Shown here piece by piece: positions 27,692-41,700 of a stretch of 64,000 bases of DNA. Under the pieces are notes generated by a model. That model made no database searches. It saw nothing but the letters and a program-made list of their open reading frames with translations, and was not told the origin of the DNA. The DNA is from Hofstenia miamia (taxonomy: Eukaryota > Xenacoelomorpha > Acoela > Hofsteniidae): the NCBI GenBank assembly GCA_900660155.1, contig CABFPE010000177.1:833652-897651 (forward strand). The letters are read 5' to 3'. A program made the position numbers and the translations under genes. Positions within the stretch are counted from its first letter, which is position 1, and each line of letters opens with the position of its first letter.

Positions 27692-29752
27692 CAATAGAAA
27701 ATGACGTTAAATATATCTAGCGCCATTTCTAAAATTAGTATGAAGACAGTAGTTTTCTTAGAAAGCCTATATTTTTTGTCTAAATATTATAAATAGTGCA
27801 TACACAAAGAAATTGAAGACATCTGAATGAAAATTTTTTTCTGTATATTACATGAAAATGAGCGCCAAACATGTACTTATTATTTAGCGCCAGATAGACG
27901 AATCACCAAATTATTTAAACCCAGATATGTGTACATATATGTTCTCTGCAGCAAGTAAGAACGGACTGTTACAAAAGGAAACAATAGAAATGACATTGAA
28001 AATCAAAATAAAAATAAACTAAATATGTTTAGGGAACACTATATTTGAGAAAGCTAGAAAAAGTCCCAATGGTTTGTATGTCAGAAAGCAATTGCGTTAC
28101 AATTCGTAGGCAAAACCAAAAATATAGGGTAGGGGATCAATAAGCGTAGTCTATGAAAGTTGTAATATCTATCACGAGATTCGTAATAAAACACATCGAA
28201 ATTTAATTTTTAGTTACATATAGCCTACAAAAATATTTAGTACGAAAACGTTATATATTGAAAATCTTTATGTACAATAAAGCTTCTTAATATTTTCAAC
28301 AACTATAAGGAATTTACTAACTTTTATAGCATATACCGCTCCAGACGTTTCAATCCATGCGACTAGACTGAGTTTCAAGGACAACTGAACGTCTACTATA
28401 CCAACTGACTTAGTATAAAGAAGGAGAGGGTTCTCACAAGACTCCAATTTACACCTAAAATATATTATTACGATTCTTTGTTTTTATTATTAAAATAAAA
28501 TGGATTTAGAAACTTATAACAAAAAGGTATTTTCAAAGTTTAACATACATTGATATATTTCCTGAACTCCAACCATAAACAACCTCACCGAAGACTCCAG
28601 ATGCACAATACACTTGTTCAGGCTCAAAATTGTCATCAACCGGAGAACACAAAGATCCAACGATTCTTCGATACCTAAATATAAAAGTAATAAACTTTTT
28701 TGCATAATGAGCAAAATACCTTATAAACGTTTTGATTAAATACTATAATAAATATTTAAAAAATTACCATAATAAAATTTTGGAAAGCTAAATTTTTAAT
28801 GCACTTCAAATTTAAAAAATTAAATGAATATAAAAACCAATAGGTTTTCAGTTTTCATCACATATTGACATTTTTTACATTTATTGCTACACCGAATGCT
28901 CGTTTTTTATTACATACTGTGTCTACATGAATATTCCAAAAATATTTTAAATGTTAACATTCAATGTACGTATTTAATTGTATGCTGTGATTACATTTAT
29001 ATTACAAGAAATATTTAAAATTTCAGCATCTAATGCTTGTGCTCTATTACTTGTTGTGATTACATGTATATTACAAGAAATATTCAAAACTTAACGCATT
29101 TAACAAAAAATTCCCGCTATTGTCTAACATTGGGCAATTAATTGCAATAGATTGTAGATTATGCCCAATTACAATAATTGTTTGCTACATTAAATAAATT
29201 TTTTAATGACATCCGCTTCTGCTCGGCAAATGGCCATCTCTGGTTTTCATATATTTTGTGATTCTGAATATTTAATTAAAAATGTACAGAAATTCACAAA
29301 GGAGATATATTTTTATTTATATTAATTTCAAAACATCACTTTTGAAAAATGTGTACGAATCGTTAATAACTTTATGAATTATTAGAGTTGATAGTAAATG
29401 TAAAACAAATCGAACCCTTTTGTACGTGAAAAAATTGTCCCAGGATTGCAAGTAGTTGATTGGATGTCGTCGTTTTCGCAGTTGCCGGTAGCGGGATTGT
29501 ATTTAAAGTTGAAATCACACTCGTAATCTTGTTTAGTACACTCACAACGCGTATCCGCAAGTTCACTAAATATAAACCTGCAAAGCAAAATTTCATTGAG
29601 CTTAGAATACTTTGGTAAACTTGATTATATCAAAGAACGGGTTGATATACCACTTCCACATAAGGAAAACAATGGTTAGATCTACTGTGAAATTGAATTA
29701 TTTATTGACATACACATTATTGGATGTAAAATAGTTTAGTTCTGTTTAACAA

Positions 29753-29790
<38 letters not shown>

Positions 29791-32700
29791 AATGAATATC
29801 TCGGAGTTATAGTAAGGGCTATGTCACTGAAGAAAAGTTGCACAATTTGAAGATCTACTATTAAATACTTTTAAAGTCTCATAATTAATGAATATACATA
29901 AGCAAAAATTCGAACATCATTTCATTTCATTATATATGTATATACAGTGTTAGTCAAAATGTACGCAAATTATGAAGTCTTTATTAAATCAATATAAAGG
30001 CATAGTAAGTAAAACTAAATGTAACCAAAACAAAGCACAATCAATGGGGTTTGTAATATAACAAATGTTCAATTGAACTGGTTTTCTTCAATCACCAGCT
30101 CGGCATGTTGATGAGATGAGATGATCCTGAAGCATGGCGGTATAATTATCTTGATTAATTATGTAGTCGAAGAAGAATGGTTGCAATTGATATTCAGCAG
30201 AAAAAGCCATTCATACACAACTTTCCTGGATGGAGACTTTTAGATAAAACCGCTTTCGGATTTTCAAAGCTCCAAATTACGCAGTTGTGGTGATTTACCA
30301 AGCCATCAAGCGAGAAGTAAGCCTCGTCTGACCACAACACATCTTTTAACACTAACTGATTATCCATAAGTGAATAATTTGAGGAAACGTGCCGAGTTGG
30401 TGATTGAAGAAGAAGGCAGTTCAATTGAACATTTGTTATAATATTGCAAACCCCATTGATTGTGCTTTGTTTTGGTTACATTTAGTTTTACGTACTATGT
30501 CTTTATATTGATTTAATATAGACATCATAATTTGCGTANGCAAATTATGAAGTCTTTATTAAATCAATATAAAGGCATAGTAAGTAAAACTAAATGTAAC
30601 CAAAACAAAGCACAATCAATGGGGTTTGTAATATAACAAATGTTCAATTGAACTGGTTTTCTTCAATCACCAGCTCGGCATGTTGATGAGATGAGATGAT
30701 CCTGAAGCATGGCGGTATAATTATCTTGATTAATTATGTAGTCGAAGAAGAATGGTTGCAATTGATATTCAGCAGAAAAAGCCATTCATACACATAACTT
30801 TCCTGGATGGAGACTTTTAGATAAAACCGCTTTCGGATTTTCAAAGCTCCAAATTACGCAGTTGTGGTGTTTGGGAACACTTTTCAAATTTAAAATTTTT
30901 TTTATTTTACACTAAAAAACGCAATGTAGAAACAATATAATAACACAATGTAGAAACAATGTGATAACACCGTAATGAAAGTAAATAGTTAATTCAGAAA
31001 AACTCACTAATATTTTGTATGTTCGCCATTATTGGCCAAACACGCAGCAATGCAATTTGAAATTGACTCGACCAGCTTTCTACAATAATCATCAGTAATC
31101 TCTGTGCACCATACCACTTTAATTTGTCCTTCAGATCGTCAAGTGATGTGCATTGACGCTTCCTCAGACAGTTTTTGATGTGATGCCAGCAATTTTCTAT
31201 GACGTTGAGGTCTGGGGAGTTTCGCGGCCAGTTCTCAAGCAGCTGAAAGTCTTGTGATGCAATCCAGTTTCACAACTTTGGTACTGTGGCAAGGAGCCCC
31301 ATCTTGTTGTAGATGTAAATTGGCAAATCTTGGATTCATCACTAAACATTACTTGATGCCACATCTCAGGGGTGTAGTGGTGGTATTGCCTGCAGAATCG
31401 CAACCGGTCTTGAATGTTCTTTGAAGATAATCGGGGTTTAGCTGCCAGTTTGCACAATGGAAGGTACGTGTTGATACACCTAGATTTGCTTTGACTTCAG
31501 AAGATGAAGAGAATGGTTGATTGACGATGGAATGGTGAATGAGACGGTCAGTCTGAGGGGTTGTCAGTTTTGGTCTTACAGACCACTTGCGAGAGGAAAA
31601 ATTTGCGAGTAACACTTCTGGATACCAAAGACACTGACACGCCCATTCTAACAGCTATAGCGCGATAATTGTACCCCTCCTCATACAAGATATGAATTTG
31701 AGCACGCTTTGTTGGTGAAATTTCACTACCACGGACCATATTTCAAAATTTAATGATAGTACTTTTTCAGTGAAAATGTATTGTGTGTGTAAATCTAAAG
31801 TTGTGTTAATTTGATTGGCTAAATGAATCGGTTGTAAATTCTAAGAAGAAATTGGGAGTTCCAGGAAATACCATAAAACACGCTTTAGACAGGTTACTGT
31901 TCCCAAACTTTTGGCCAGTACTGTATATAGTTCAAATTATGAAAATTCAACAAAGAGCCTAGATAAACCTATTAATGATCTAATGAAAAATGGCTATCCA
32001 CAAAATTAATTAACAAAGCGATTAATGCTAAATTCAAATACAATAGCAATAAACAACGAAGTGAAATACAAAAACAAAGATATTTTGTACGTTACCTTAT
32101 ATAAAAAAGAATGCTGTAACATTAAATAAACAACTCAAAATATTAAACAAAGATCTATTAGCATAAAAAATTTTCATAAACAAAGATAAAATACCCATTG
32201 ATATGTCATCTAGACACGCCTATATTTACAACTGTGATGAATGCAATTATTCATACATCGGTGAGACCAGACGACATTTAAACACGAAAATGGAAGAACA
32301 TATGCGAGGTCATCTTAGTTCAGAAATATTTTTACATGCACACCCACCAAAAAGATATAATTTTCAAATATTCATTAAACATCTAGAAACAAAAATAGCG
32401 GAAAATATTGCAATTAAATTCCTTGAATGATCTTTAATGAACAAGCAAAAAGACATTAGCAAGCTAAATATATTTTGAAAAAGAAGGAAAAAACAGCGAT
32501 TAACTATCTTGAAAATGACAAATTAGAAGGTCAAAACACGTCGATAATAAAAGATTTTATATTCAGAGTTCAAAGATATTTAGTCTTAAGAATCTTTCAT
32601 TTTCATATATATATATATATACAGTATATAAAACATGCCAACTCTAAAATGGGACAAAAAATCCAAACTAACTAAAATTCACTATTATTTTGAATTCACG

Positions 32701-35700
32701 AAAAATCCTCTTGAAAAAGCATTGTAAACTATTTTAGACACCCCTTAATATTTCTATATTTTTGAATTTAACTACAATGAAAATCAAATTTATTAAATAT
32801 TTATTTTATCATTAAAAACAGTCATATTAAGTTCATGAAAATGTTTTAGTTTTGATCATGGTATATATCAAAACGAGAAAATATTCGTTTTATTAAATTC
32901 TAACTCGTTCACCTATATTAGAAAATTTCAAAGTTTTAATATACATGAATAGTTTATTGAGAATACTATTTTTTATTCAACTACACACTTTAGAGTAACA
33001 AAGAAATAACCTCAAAAATGAAAGTTAATATTTAGAATTGTAACCCTCTGCCTTGATTACAGCTGCAATACGTTTTGGCATGGATTCATATAACTTTGAG
33101 ATATAATCATTTGGAATTGCATAAAATTCCTCCTCAGTGAATGCCGATAGCTCTTCAGTACATTATGGGTCACGATTCATAACTTTTCCTTTGAGAAAAT
33201 CCCACAAATTTTCAATTGGTGATAGATCAGCGCTCTGAGGTGGCCAATAATTTATCATTATTATCGCTTTCTGTTGTAAAAAATTGGTTATAGAGCGTGA
33301 TGTGTGGCAAGAAGCACCATCTTGTTGCAATATATATCTAGTGGTATAAATTTGTGGAAGGGCTTCTTCAAGAATATTTTGGTACTTCAGGGAATCGACT
33401 GACCCGTTAAACAGTTTTAGGTACCTTTTCCCATCTAATCTTATGCCTTCACTAACCATTACATATGGTGAAAATTTCTTTGTTTTTGGATGTATTTTGG
33501 CCTCAGTTGTTCATTTAGTCGTCTTTGGACAAACTGACATCGAGTTGGAAAGAGCTCAATTTCTGATTCATCAGAAAATATTATCTGGCTTCAGTCTCTA
33601 ATTTCATAATTCTCTTTTTGTTTGCACCATAGAAGTCGCTTGTTTGCTAACCTTTTGGATAAGTATGGATTTCGTGTTGTAATTCTTCCGAAAACATTGG
33701 CATCTCTCAAAACACGTTTGACAGTGGACACAGAGACGACTATATCTTGCAGATTTGATTCGAGTCGTAATTGGTTTGCAGTCATTGTGGGATTCTTTTT
33801 GGATAATACAATGATTTTTCGCTTTTGTCGTGGAGTCAATTAACAAAATTTTCAATATGTGTGTGATGTTTTCTTTTACATTTCCCAATCAACTTATGTA
33901 GAACAAAAAATTTAAAACATTTTAATCACTCTTTTTGTTTAAAGAGTGGGAGCTTTGTCAAAATATAAAACATATTAATTACTCTCTTCTGATTAAAGGG
34001 TTAGGGTTTGGTCTACATACTATATTTAGTTCGACTTGTAACAGAGGTTAAGAAAGAGGGGAAAATGTGTGAATGAAGGTCGAAGTGTTTCCCAACGTAA
34101 TACACCATTTGACTACACATGACGGCCTCATTTTGACAAGAACAATGAATAGGTGTCGCATTAAAATAAATATTAGGCATCCATGATACTATGTACTCAA
34201 TTATTATCATAAGCAAAACATCGAGGCTACAGTAAACTAAACATATATTGGTTATTTATACTTTAGTCAGAAATGTGACACATATGATTTAAAAATTTGG
34301 ATGGTTCATAACCGCATACTTTACATGTCTTAACAACAGGTAAAAACGTATTACGTTATCAGTAAGTGAAATAGACATTTATGAATGCTTATTATCGAGA
34401 AAAATTGATTCAACAATGACCCACAATATTATTGTCTAAGGAAGTATTTCCCTACTTTTAGGTTTTCCTCAGATATCATAAGCAAAATTGATGAATTTTC
34501 GTGAGAAGTTTTCTCATTGTAAAATTTAACCAAAAATCATTTCTTAAATATACCATCAATTAACATATACTAGTTTTTGCAGAAATTTTGTACATTTGTG
34601 AAAATTACATAATAAAAAAAAATTAAGAGAAAAATGCCCTTGAAAACATTGTTAAATTTAATGTGATTTTCTGAATTCATATTCAATGCAGAGAAAACAA
34701 TATAAAACTATCGAAAAATGCCGGTTTTGTCATTCAAGCAACTGAAATAAATATTAACTGTCACCCAAATTTGTGTTTCGTCATAAATTTTTATTCTTGA
34801 AAGTCAAGATGATTATGTATGTTTCTAGGCTGATCTCAATAAAACACTACTTTTCCTCAAATAGTTAGCCTCGTCTCCCTCACAATGTAAACTTATTGTA
34901 TTTGTATATCAAAAAGTATAAAACCAGAATATTATATGAGATTTTTCAAGTTTTTGATGAGGTATTGCAATTTTTTCTACTTATTTTTTGAATTATTTTC
35001 TTATAATAACTTGTCAAGTAAAATATCCCTGTTTAACCTACATACTTCACAGAAAATTCTTAAATTTCATTGTACGTTGCAACATCCACAGTCTGTCACA
35101 CACGTAAACGAACTTTTTTGGTCTGTAAAATTCATAAATACGGCTCTTAAATAATTATTTTTTTGCGTTGAGGACATTTATACTTGTTCTTACTTTGTTG
35201 AGCTTAGTGTTTGATTTTCGCTCTTCGCCTTTCACACACACATATCCATGTATTGCTATTACATAATTTAAAGAGATTAATTTAAGAGCGAAGTTAGTAC
35301 AACTTACACCGCGACGTAATTGTTGGGCACGTAGCACGTTTGATGAGGAATGAACGTTAGATATGTGGAATAATTCCCAAGGTAGCATACAGGGTCAGGC
35401 TCAAGATTGTAAAAGTCACAGGGGGAGTCTAAAATTAATTTTATAATTACACTAGAAAACAAAATTTCAAAGCAATACACTCACATAGTCATTCTATTTT
35501 CTATCACTTAGCTTACGAAGGTAAGCTTGGGCGAAAAAGAAATACTCTTAATTATCATTGAAAACATAAAACGTACTAGTATAAAATTAAATCCATGAGA
35601 AAGCATGATTTAATAGAATTCAATGTTAGATGTGCTGCTTTTAAGAAATTTGTAAAAATCTAAAGCAAACCGAAAACGGAATTGAAATCTACTGTGAAAA

Positions 35701-38700
35701 TACGCCATTGAGATGCGTTGGAATTGCGCGTGTAGATGTAAAGAATATTACGATTGTGATCATCGGAGACGACAATTTTCGAAACAATTACAGCCTCGTT
35801 TGTAAATGCCAACACATGATATGTTTCACACTCATCATAACTGTACCTAAATATTTACAGGGTGGGACTTTGTGCAAAAGAGTTCGAATCTTTTGTTAAA
35901 AACTAATTAAATAAACTAAATTATATATATATATATATATATATTCAAGTTCTTAGACGAAACGCATTGAATATATTGCTCTACATCGTTATAACTTTGT
36001 AAAGTCAATAATTGACGGATTGAACTCAAATCTTAGGAAACATATTCAAAATATCTCAATGATAAAGAAGAAACCCGAAGCCATATTTACGTATCCTCAA
36101 AATGCAATGATTCAAACTTCGCAAAACCTAATGTTTAAAAAAGAACTGATGCCAAAATAGAATTTCATGTTCGCTTTATAAATTACACTTTCGCGGAACT
36201 AAAATGCGAAACACATTTAAATTCAATGAAATGGAATCTTATATAAATATTGATAAATACCGCAGTATTTGTAAAGATGTCAATTCCAAAACGGATTTAA
36301 TGAAATTAATAGAATTTATATGTAATGATACAAAGCGCCATTTTCTAAATTAGCAGAAGTGCTAAAATTATATAACAATTATATTTATGAAAAAAAGAAT
36401 TTCAAATCTATAAACTTCTAATCAAATTAAAGATGGTCTAGAAGACTTCAAACAACAGGAACCAAAGACCTACGCGCTGGACTCAAACATTCAGCATACA
36501 ATAAAGTTTTGAATTTTTAAACAGTTAACTACAAGAAATTTTTATTAACTTAAAATGTTAAGCGTGAATAAAAAATTTCTAAACACTTCTAGAAATCGAC
36601 AACGAAAAAAGATCCCATGCAGTTTTTGACATTTACAAAACATTTTAAAATTTTTTTTACAAGTGTGTGTGTGTAAATAATGCTGTGTGTAGAAATTCTA
36701 ATATTAATTCTTGATACAAATTACGTGAATTTAAAAATGCACTTGACGATGATTCTCCAGTCATGTGAGAATAAAAGTAGCAAATATCTTATTTCACACT
36801 CATAGTAGACACAAAATTACGGCATAGGTTTCTTACAAAAGAATCGGCAAATGTAAAATTTTAACCTACATGTAAGTCCTTAAGATGCAATCAATATAAG
36901 ATATTGTATGTTTAGACAGCTTACCAAAGTTCTTTGACAGTCGATCGCTGTTCAACCATCACAAATATTTTTCCGTAGTTCATAAGTGCGTAATACCAAA
37001 AACCTCGTTTTACCTAAAAACAGCATTTGAAAAAGGGCTGTCAATTTCAATAACTTCACATGTACAGCAATGATAAATAAGAGTCTGTAATTAGCACACC
37101 AAAAATCTATGTGAAAACATGATGCAATTGAAAAAGGAAATTTAGAATGAATTCAAAATTCTAGTTATATCGCTTTTTATTTGGAATACTCTCATTTACA
37201 CCAGAGTGGAAAGAACAATTAATAAAGAAATTGAACAATTGAGTGAAAGAGATTATGAACAATGATTATATCACTCGACTATTGCAAACTATTTAGATTG
37301 AATTTGATATTATTTACTTAAAAACATGCTAATCAGGAGGGATGCATATGGCAATGCCAATCAAAGTGTAGCAGCTGATTTCAGCCGCTTTGCGTTCCAG
37401 ATTTCGCAACGTTGATCATTTCTAGCCTTAGGCGGCTGTTACACTCGCGCGTGTTTTGCTGACGAGAATGCTAATTTTGTTTCACGTAAGTATGCATTAG
37501 GCAGTCGGGTGTTGAGCGACAGTACCCGCGACAGTATTTTCTAGAATGTTGCCTGCACAGTTTCTTTGACGGGATATTTGCCTCAAATCAAAGTGAAATA
37601 CATCATTACGCTATCATAGTATACACAAAATGATTTGGCCTCAGAATAAATTTAAAGACAAGCGCGACGCACAACTTTAATGTGTAACAGTTATTTGCGA
37701 TTTCACTGACAGGTAACAAGAGCTTACTGACGAAACCCGTCGCGTAAACACGTACATGTGTAACACCAGCATTATGCAGCAAGTAAAATGAAGTGCAAGT
37801 ACTGTTCTCATATCGAGAAATACGTCAATTCCCATTTACATTCAAGTATTCTCCCAAGCCATATTGCTGAGCAAGAACCTGGATATTCTCAAACCGATTT
37901 TAATTCAGTCAACAAAAGGAAGCAGCTCAATTTGCAAATGTTGGATCGCCAAGCGATTGTTGCGTGTTGCTCCAAGCATGTTTTACTATTCGATTTTGTC
38001 GAAGACAAGTTCATTTCAGTAGGTGTATGACTTTCGAACTAAGAATACTATTCTTCTGAATGATTGGAAAAAACTCAGTCAATGGGGAAGTCACATGTGT
38101 TACATTTTGTCGATAGGCGCAAACAGTTTGTACTACTTGCAAAGTGTTGTTGTTCAGGATAAATCTGCAGACAACTTGTGTAATATATTGGGGCCAGTCA
38201 TAGATGATATTGTTACCGGGGAGCATGCGTGATAGCTTGAGTGGGTGATAACACTCCTGAAAATCTAGCTCGTTTAGAATGCTGAACTCGGAGTACCCAA
38301 GCATGATACATTAAGGGTGTGTAGCACATATATTCACCCTGCTCATGTGAGATGTCTTTAATGAAGTAACTGTGCATTTAGATAGCAATCAGTGGAACTC
38401 TCCTACTATCTGAAAACATAACAAAGCTTACTTAGATCTGGGTAGAACGCTGGAAGATGGTAGGAAACGGCTCACTTGGTTATTTATGACATTTCCTGAC
38501 AGGCGTACTATTCGATACTGACATTAACCCTCTGTTTGATCTTTGATCACAATATGAAAACAGTATTCCTGTTGAATAGGTAAAGGCTTTCATGCCTGAA
38601 GGAAAGTATGACGAATTTAATAAAAAGAAGATCGAAAATTTTTTAGACAAGAAATCAGCTTGGAGAATTATAGAATTCATGAAGTCTTGCGAATCCTCTG

Positions 38701-41700
38701 AAGAATTACTTGTATTAGAAGCTTGCATCGAAAGAGCACTCGCGAAACAAAATCTTGTTCATTCAACTTTGAGAACAAATCTTAAGTCCGCAAAATTCGA
38801 TGATCAACTTTTTATTCGGCTTAATTTCGTGAAAATAACGGGAATTGCAGACAATATATGTGCTCTTGTGGAAAATGACTTCGATGAATTTGAAATTTTT
38901 TATATTGTAATTTGTAATTCATTCAGCAAGTGCTTTCAGCATTCAGTAAATTTTTGTTGAATTCAGCTTTTGCGGCATGGCTGCAAGTCATTCATAAAAT
39001 TCGTTCTCCAGCAATTGATATACTGAAAGGAATAAAAATCACAAGTGGTGACATGGGGACATGGGAGAATATCCCTGTTCAGGTTTTACACATTTTGGAT
39101 TTTGGTTAAAAATAAAAATATTTTGAAAAAATTTAGAAAATTAAAAATAAGATGTTAAATTGCAATATTTTAACACTTTGTGTTCAGCTTCGCGACTTTA
39201 TTATTGCTTAACTTAATCACCATTGAGATTACCCAAATCAGAAAACCCTGCAAACATCTCTGGCTATCAAGTACAAAAATTGCGGAGCTTTTACGCATTT
39301 TATGAAAAGAGTAACAGTGCACTATTGGAAAACATCCTGTGTATAAAATTAGAAACATTGAATCTTGTTTTCAACAAAGAATTTAAATTAAAGTGAAACT
39401 AATTGCAAATTTGAAAATGATTTATTCGACAAACAATGAACTATGAAATTTAGAACATTGTTACGCAAGTGATAACAAGTTTTATTGCATGAATTGTAAA
39501 CACTAGCTGTGAATTTAAAATTATGAGGTATAATTTTCTCTTGGACATAAAACGAAAGCAAACGCGTGAAAATTGCAAAAGATTTTCGCATCCCTTCCCT
39601 AGAAAATAAAGCACACAAACTACAATTTTATTAACATTAAACATTCATTATCACTGATGATGTAGAAATAAAATTTCTCATGAACTTTGTGAAGTGGAAA
39701 AGCAATATTTGCGAAAATTCAATGATTTGGCTTTTTATGTCATTTCTTGAAATACAAAGTATTCCTTTGCAGATTTGTTGAAAATTAGGAAGATATTAAC
39801 ATATAAGATAATTGACACCAAAAGAGCAAGAAAAGCTGCAAATGATTCAAAGTGACTGACACAATACACTTTAAATGATGTGAAATCTTAAACAAAGTCT
39901 GTTTTTCATTAAAAGTTTATCGATGATTTTATAACACAAATGTAAATCATTACATTAATTACTATATTGTACCAATCACCTGAATGCATTGATTGCAAAA
40001 ACTACCTATGCAATAAATAAAAACTACATTTACAGAATCGATAAAAACATGAAATTTGTTATAAATCGATAATTGAGAAAAATTTACCTAATGTAGATTC
40101 TGTATATAAATATATGATAAAATCTCTACAGAAAATCATACTGGATGAAAGTTCTTGCCATGATCAACGGAAAGGAAAACATGGGCATTTTTTGGGCCAT
40201 AATTAACTGCACCTGTACCAACAACTCCAGTCGCCAAAACATACCTCGCACCATATTCAGGAGATAATATGGGATTGAATCCCCAGTAAGGCAGCATCTG
40301 ATGGAACCTTTGAGTAAAATACACTTTGCATTTTTTAGGCTAAAATATACATTAAGAAAATTCATTGTGCCAAAATGAAAGTGAAGATTACTGATAAAAT
40401 TAAACACTATGCAATAGAGGAGCTTTTACGTGAATATTGTGATAAAATATTTCTTGTGATTTTCAGAAAATAAGAACCAATGTTTAGAATTTTTTTCTGT
40501 TCTCTTGAATAAAAGGTGTCTTAAAAAGACTAGGTCTAATGTCTTTAAAAATAAACCATAAAGGTCCTACGGAGAATCTCAAACTATTGCACAATTACAT
40601 GATATGAATAAATTTTAATAGAAATAATAGTTTTATAATAATTTTAAGAAAAAGCCTTTAAAATAATTTCATATTATTGGTAACTCAATATTAGAAAATA
40701 TGGCCTCCATTGAATAGGAAGGTTAGCTTAATTATAGCACCTTTCGAGATATTTAAACTTTAAAATATCATAAAGAACATCCCTCATTACAATAATATAT
40801 TTCAAACGATGAATACTACTAATGAATGCTAATGTCGAACAACTTGTTTATATTGCCATTGCAATCCCCAGAAATACTGCATTAGAAGATAAAAAATAAA
40901 CCGAGGTGAAGTCATTTCAAATTATGACGGTGGTATTTCAAATAGGTTAATTCTAATTACACTCAAAATGCAAGAATTAATGGATAACTGTAATGGTACA
41001 TATATATATATATATATANNNNNNNNNNNNNNNNNNNNNNNNNNNNNNNNNNNNNNNNNNNNNNNNNNNNNNNNNNNNNNNNNNNNNNNNNNNNNNNNNN
41101 NNNNNNNNNNNNNNNNNNNNNNNNNNNNNNNNNNNNNNNNNNNNNNNNNNNNNNNNNNNNNNNNNNNNNNNNNNNNNNNNNNNNNNNNNNNNNNNNNNNN
41201 NNNNNNNNNNNNNNNNNNNNNNNNNNNNNNNNNNNNNNNNNNNNNNNNNNNNNNNNNNNNNNNNNNNNNNNNNNNNNNNNNNNNNNNNNNNNNNNNNNNN
41301 NNNNNNNNNNNNNNNNNNNNNNNNNNNNNNNNNNNNNNNNNNNNNNNNNNNNNNNNNNNNNNNNNNNNNNNNNNNNNNNNNNNNNNNNNNNNNNNNNNNN
41401 NNNNNNNNNNNNNNNNNNNNNNNNNNNNNNNNNNNNNNNNNNNNNNNNNNNNNNNNNNNNNNNNNNNNNNNNNNNNNNNNNNNNNNNNNNNNNNNNNNNN
41501 NNNNNNNNNNNNNNNNNNNNNNNNNNNNNNNNNNNNNNNNNNNNNNNNNNNNNNNNNNNNNNNNNNNNNNNNNNNNNNNNNNNNNNNNNNNNNNNNNNNN
41601 NNNNNNNNNNNNNNNNNNNNNNNNNNNNNNNNNNNNNNNNNNNNNNNNNNNNNNNNNNNNNNNNNNNNNNNNNNNNNNNNNNNNNNNNNNNNNNNNNNNN

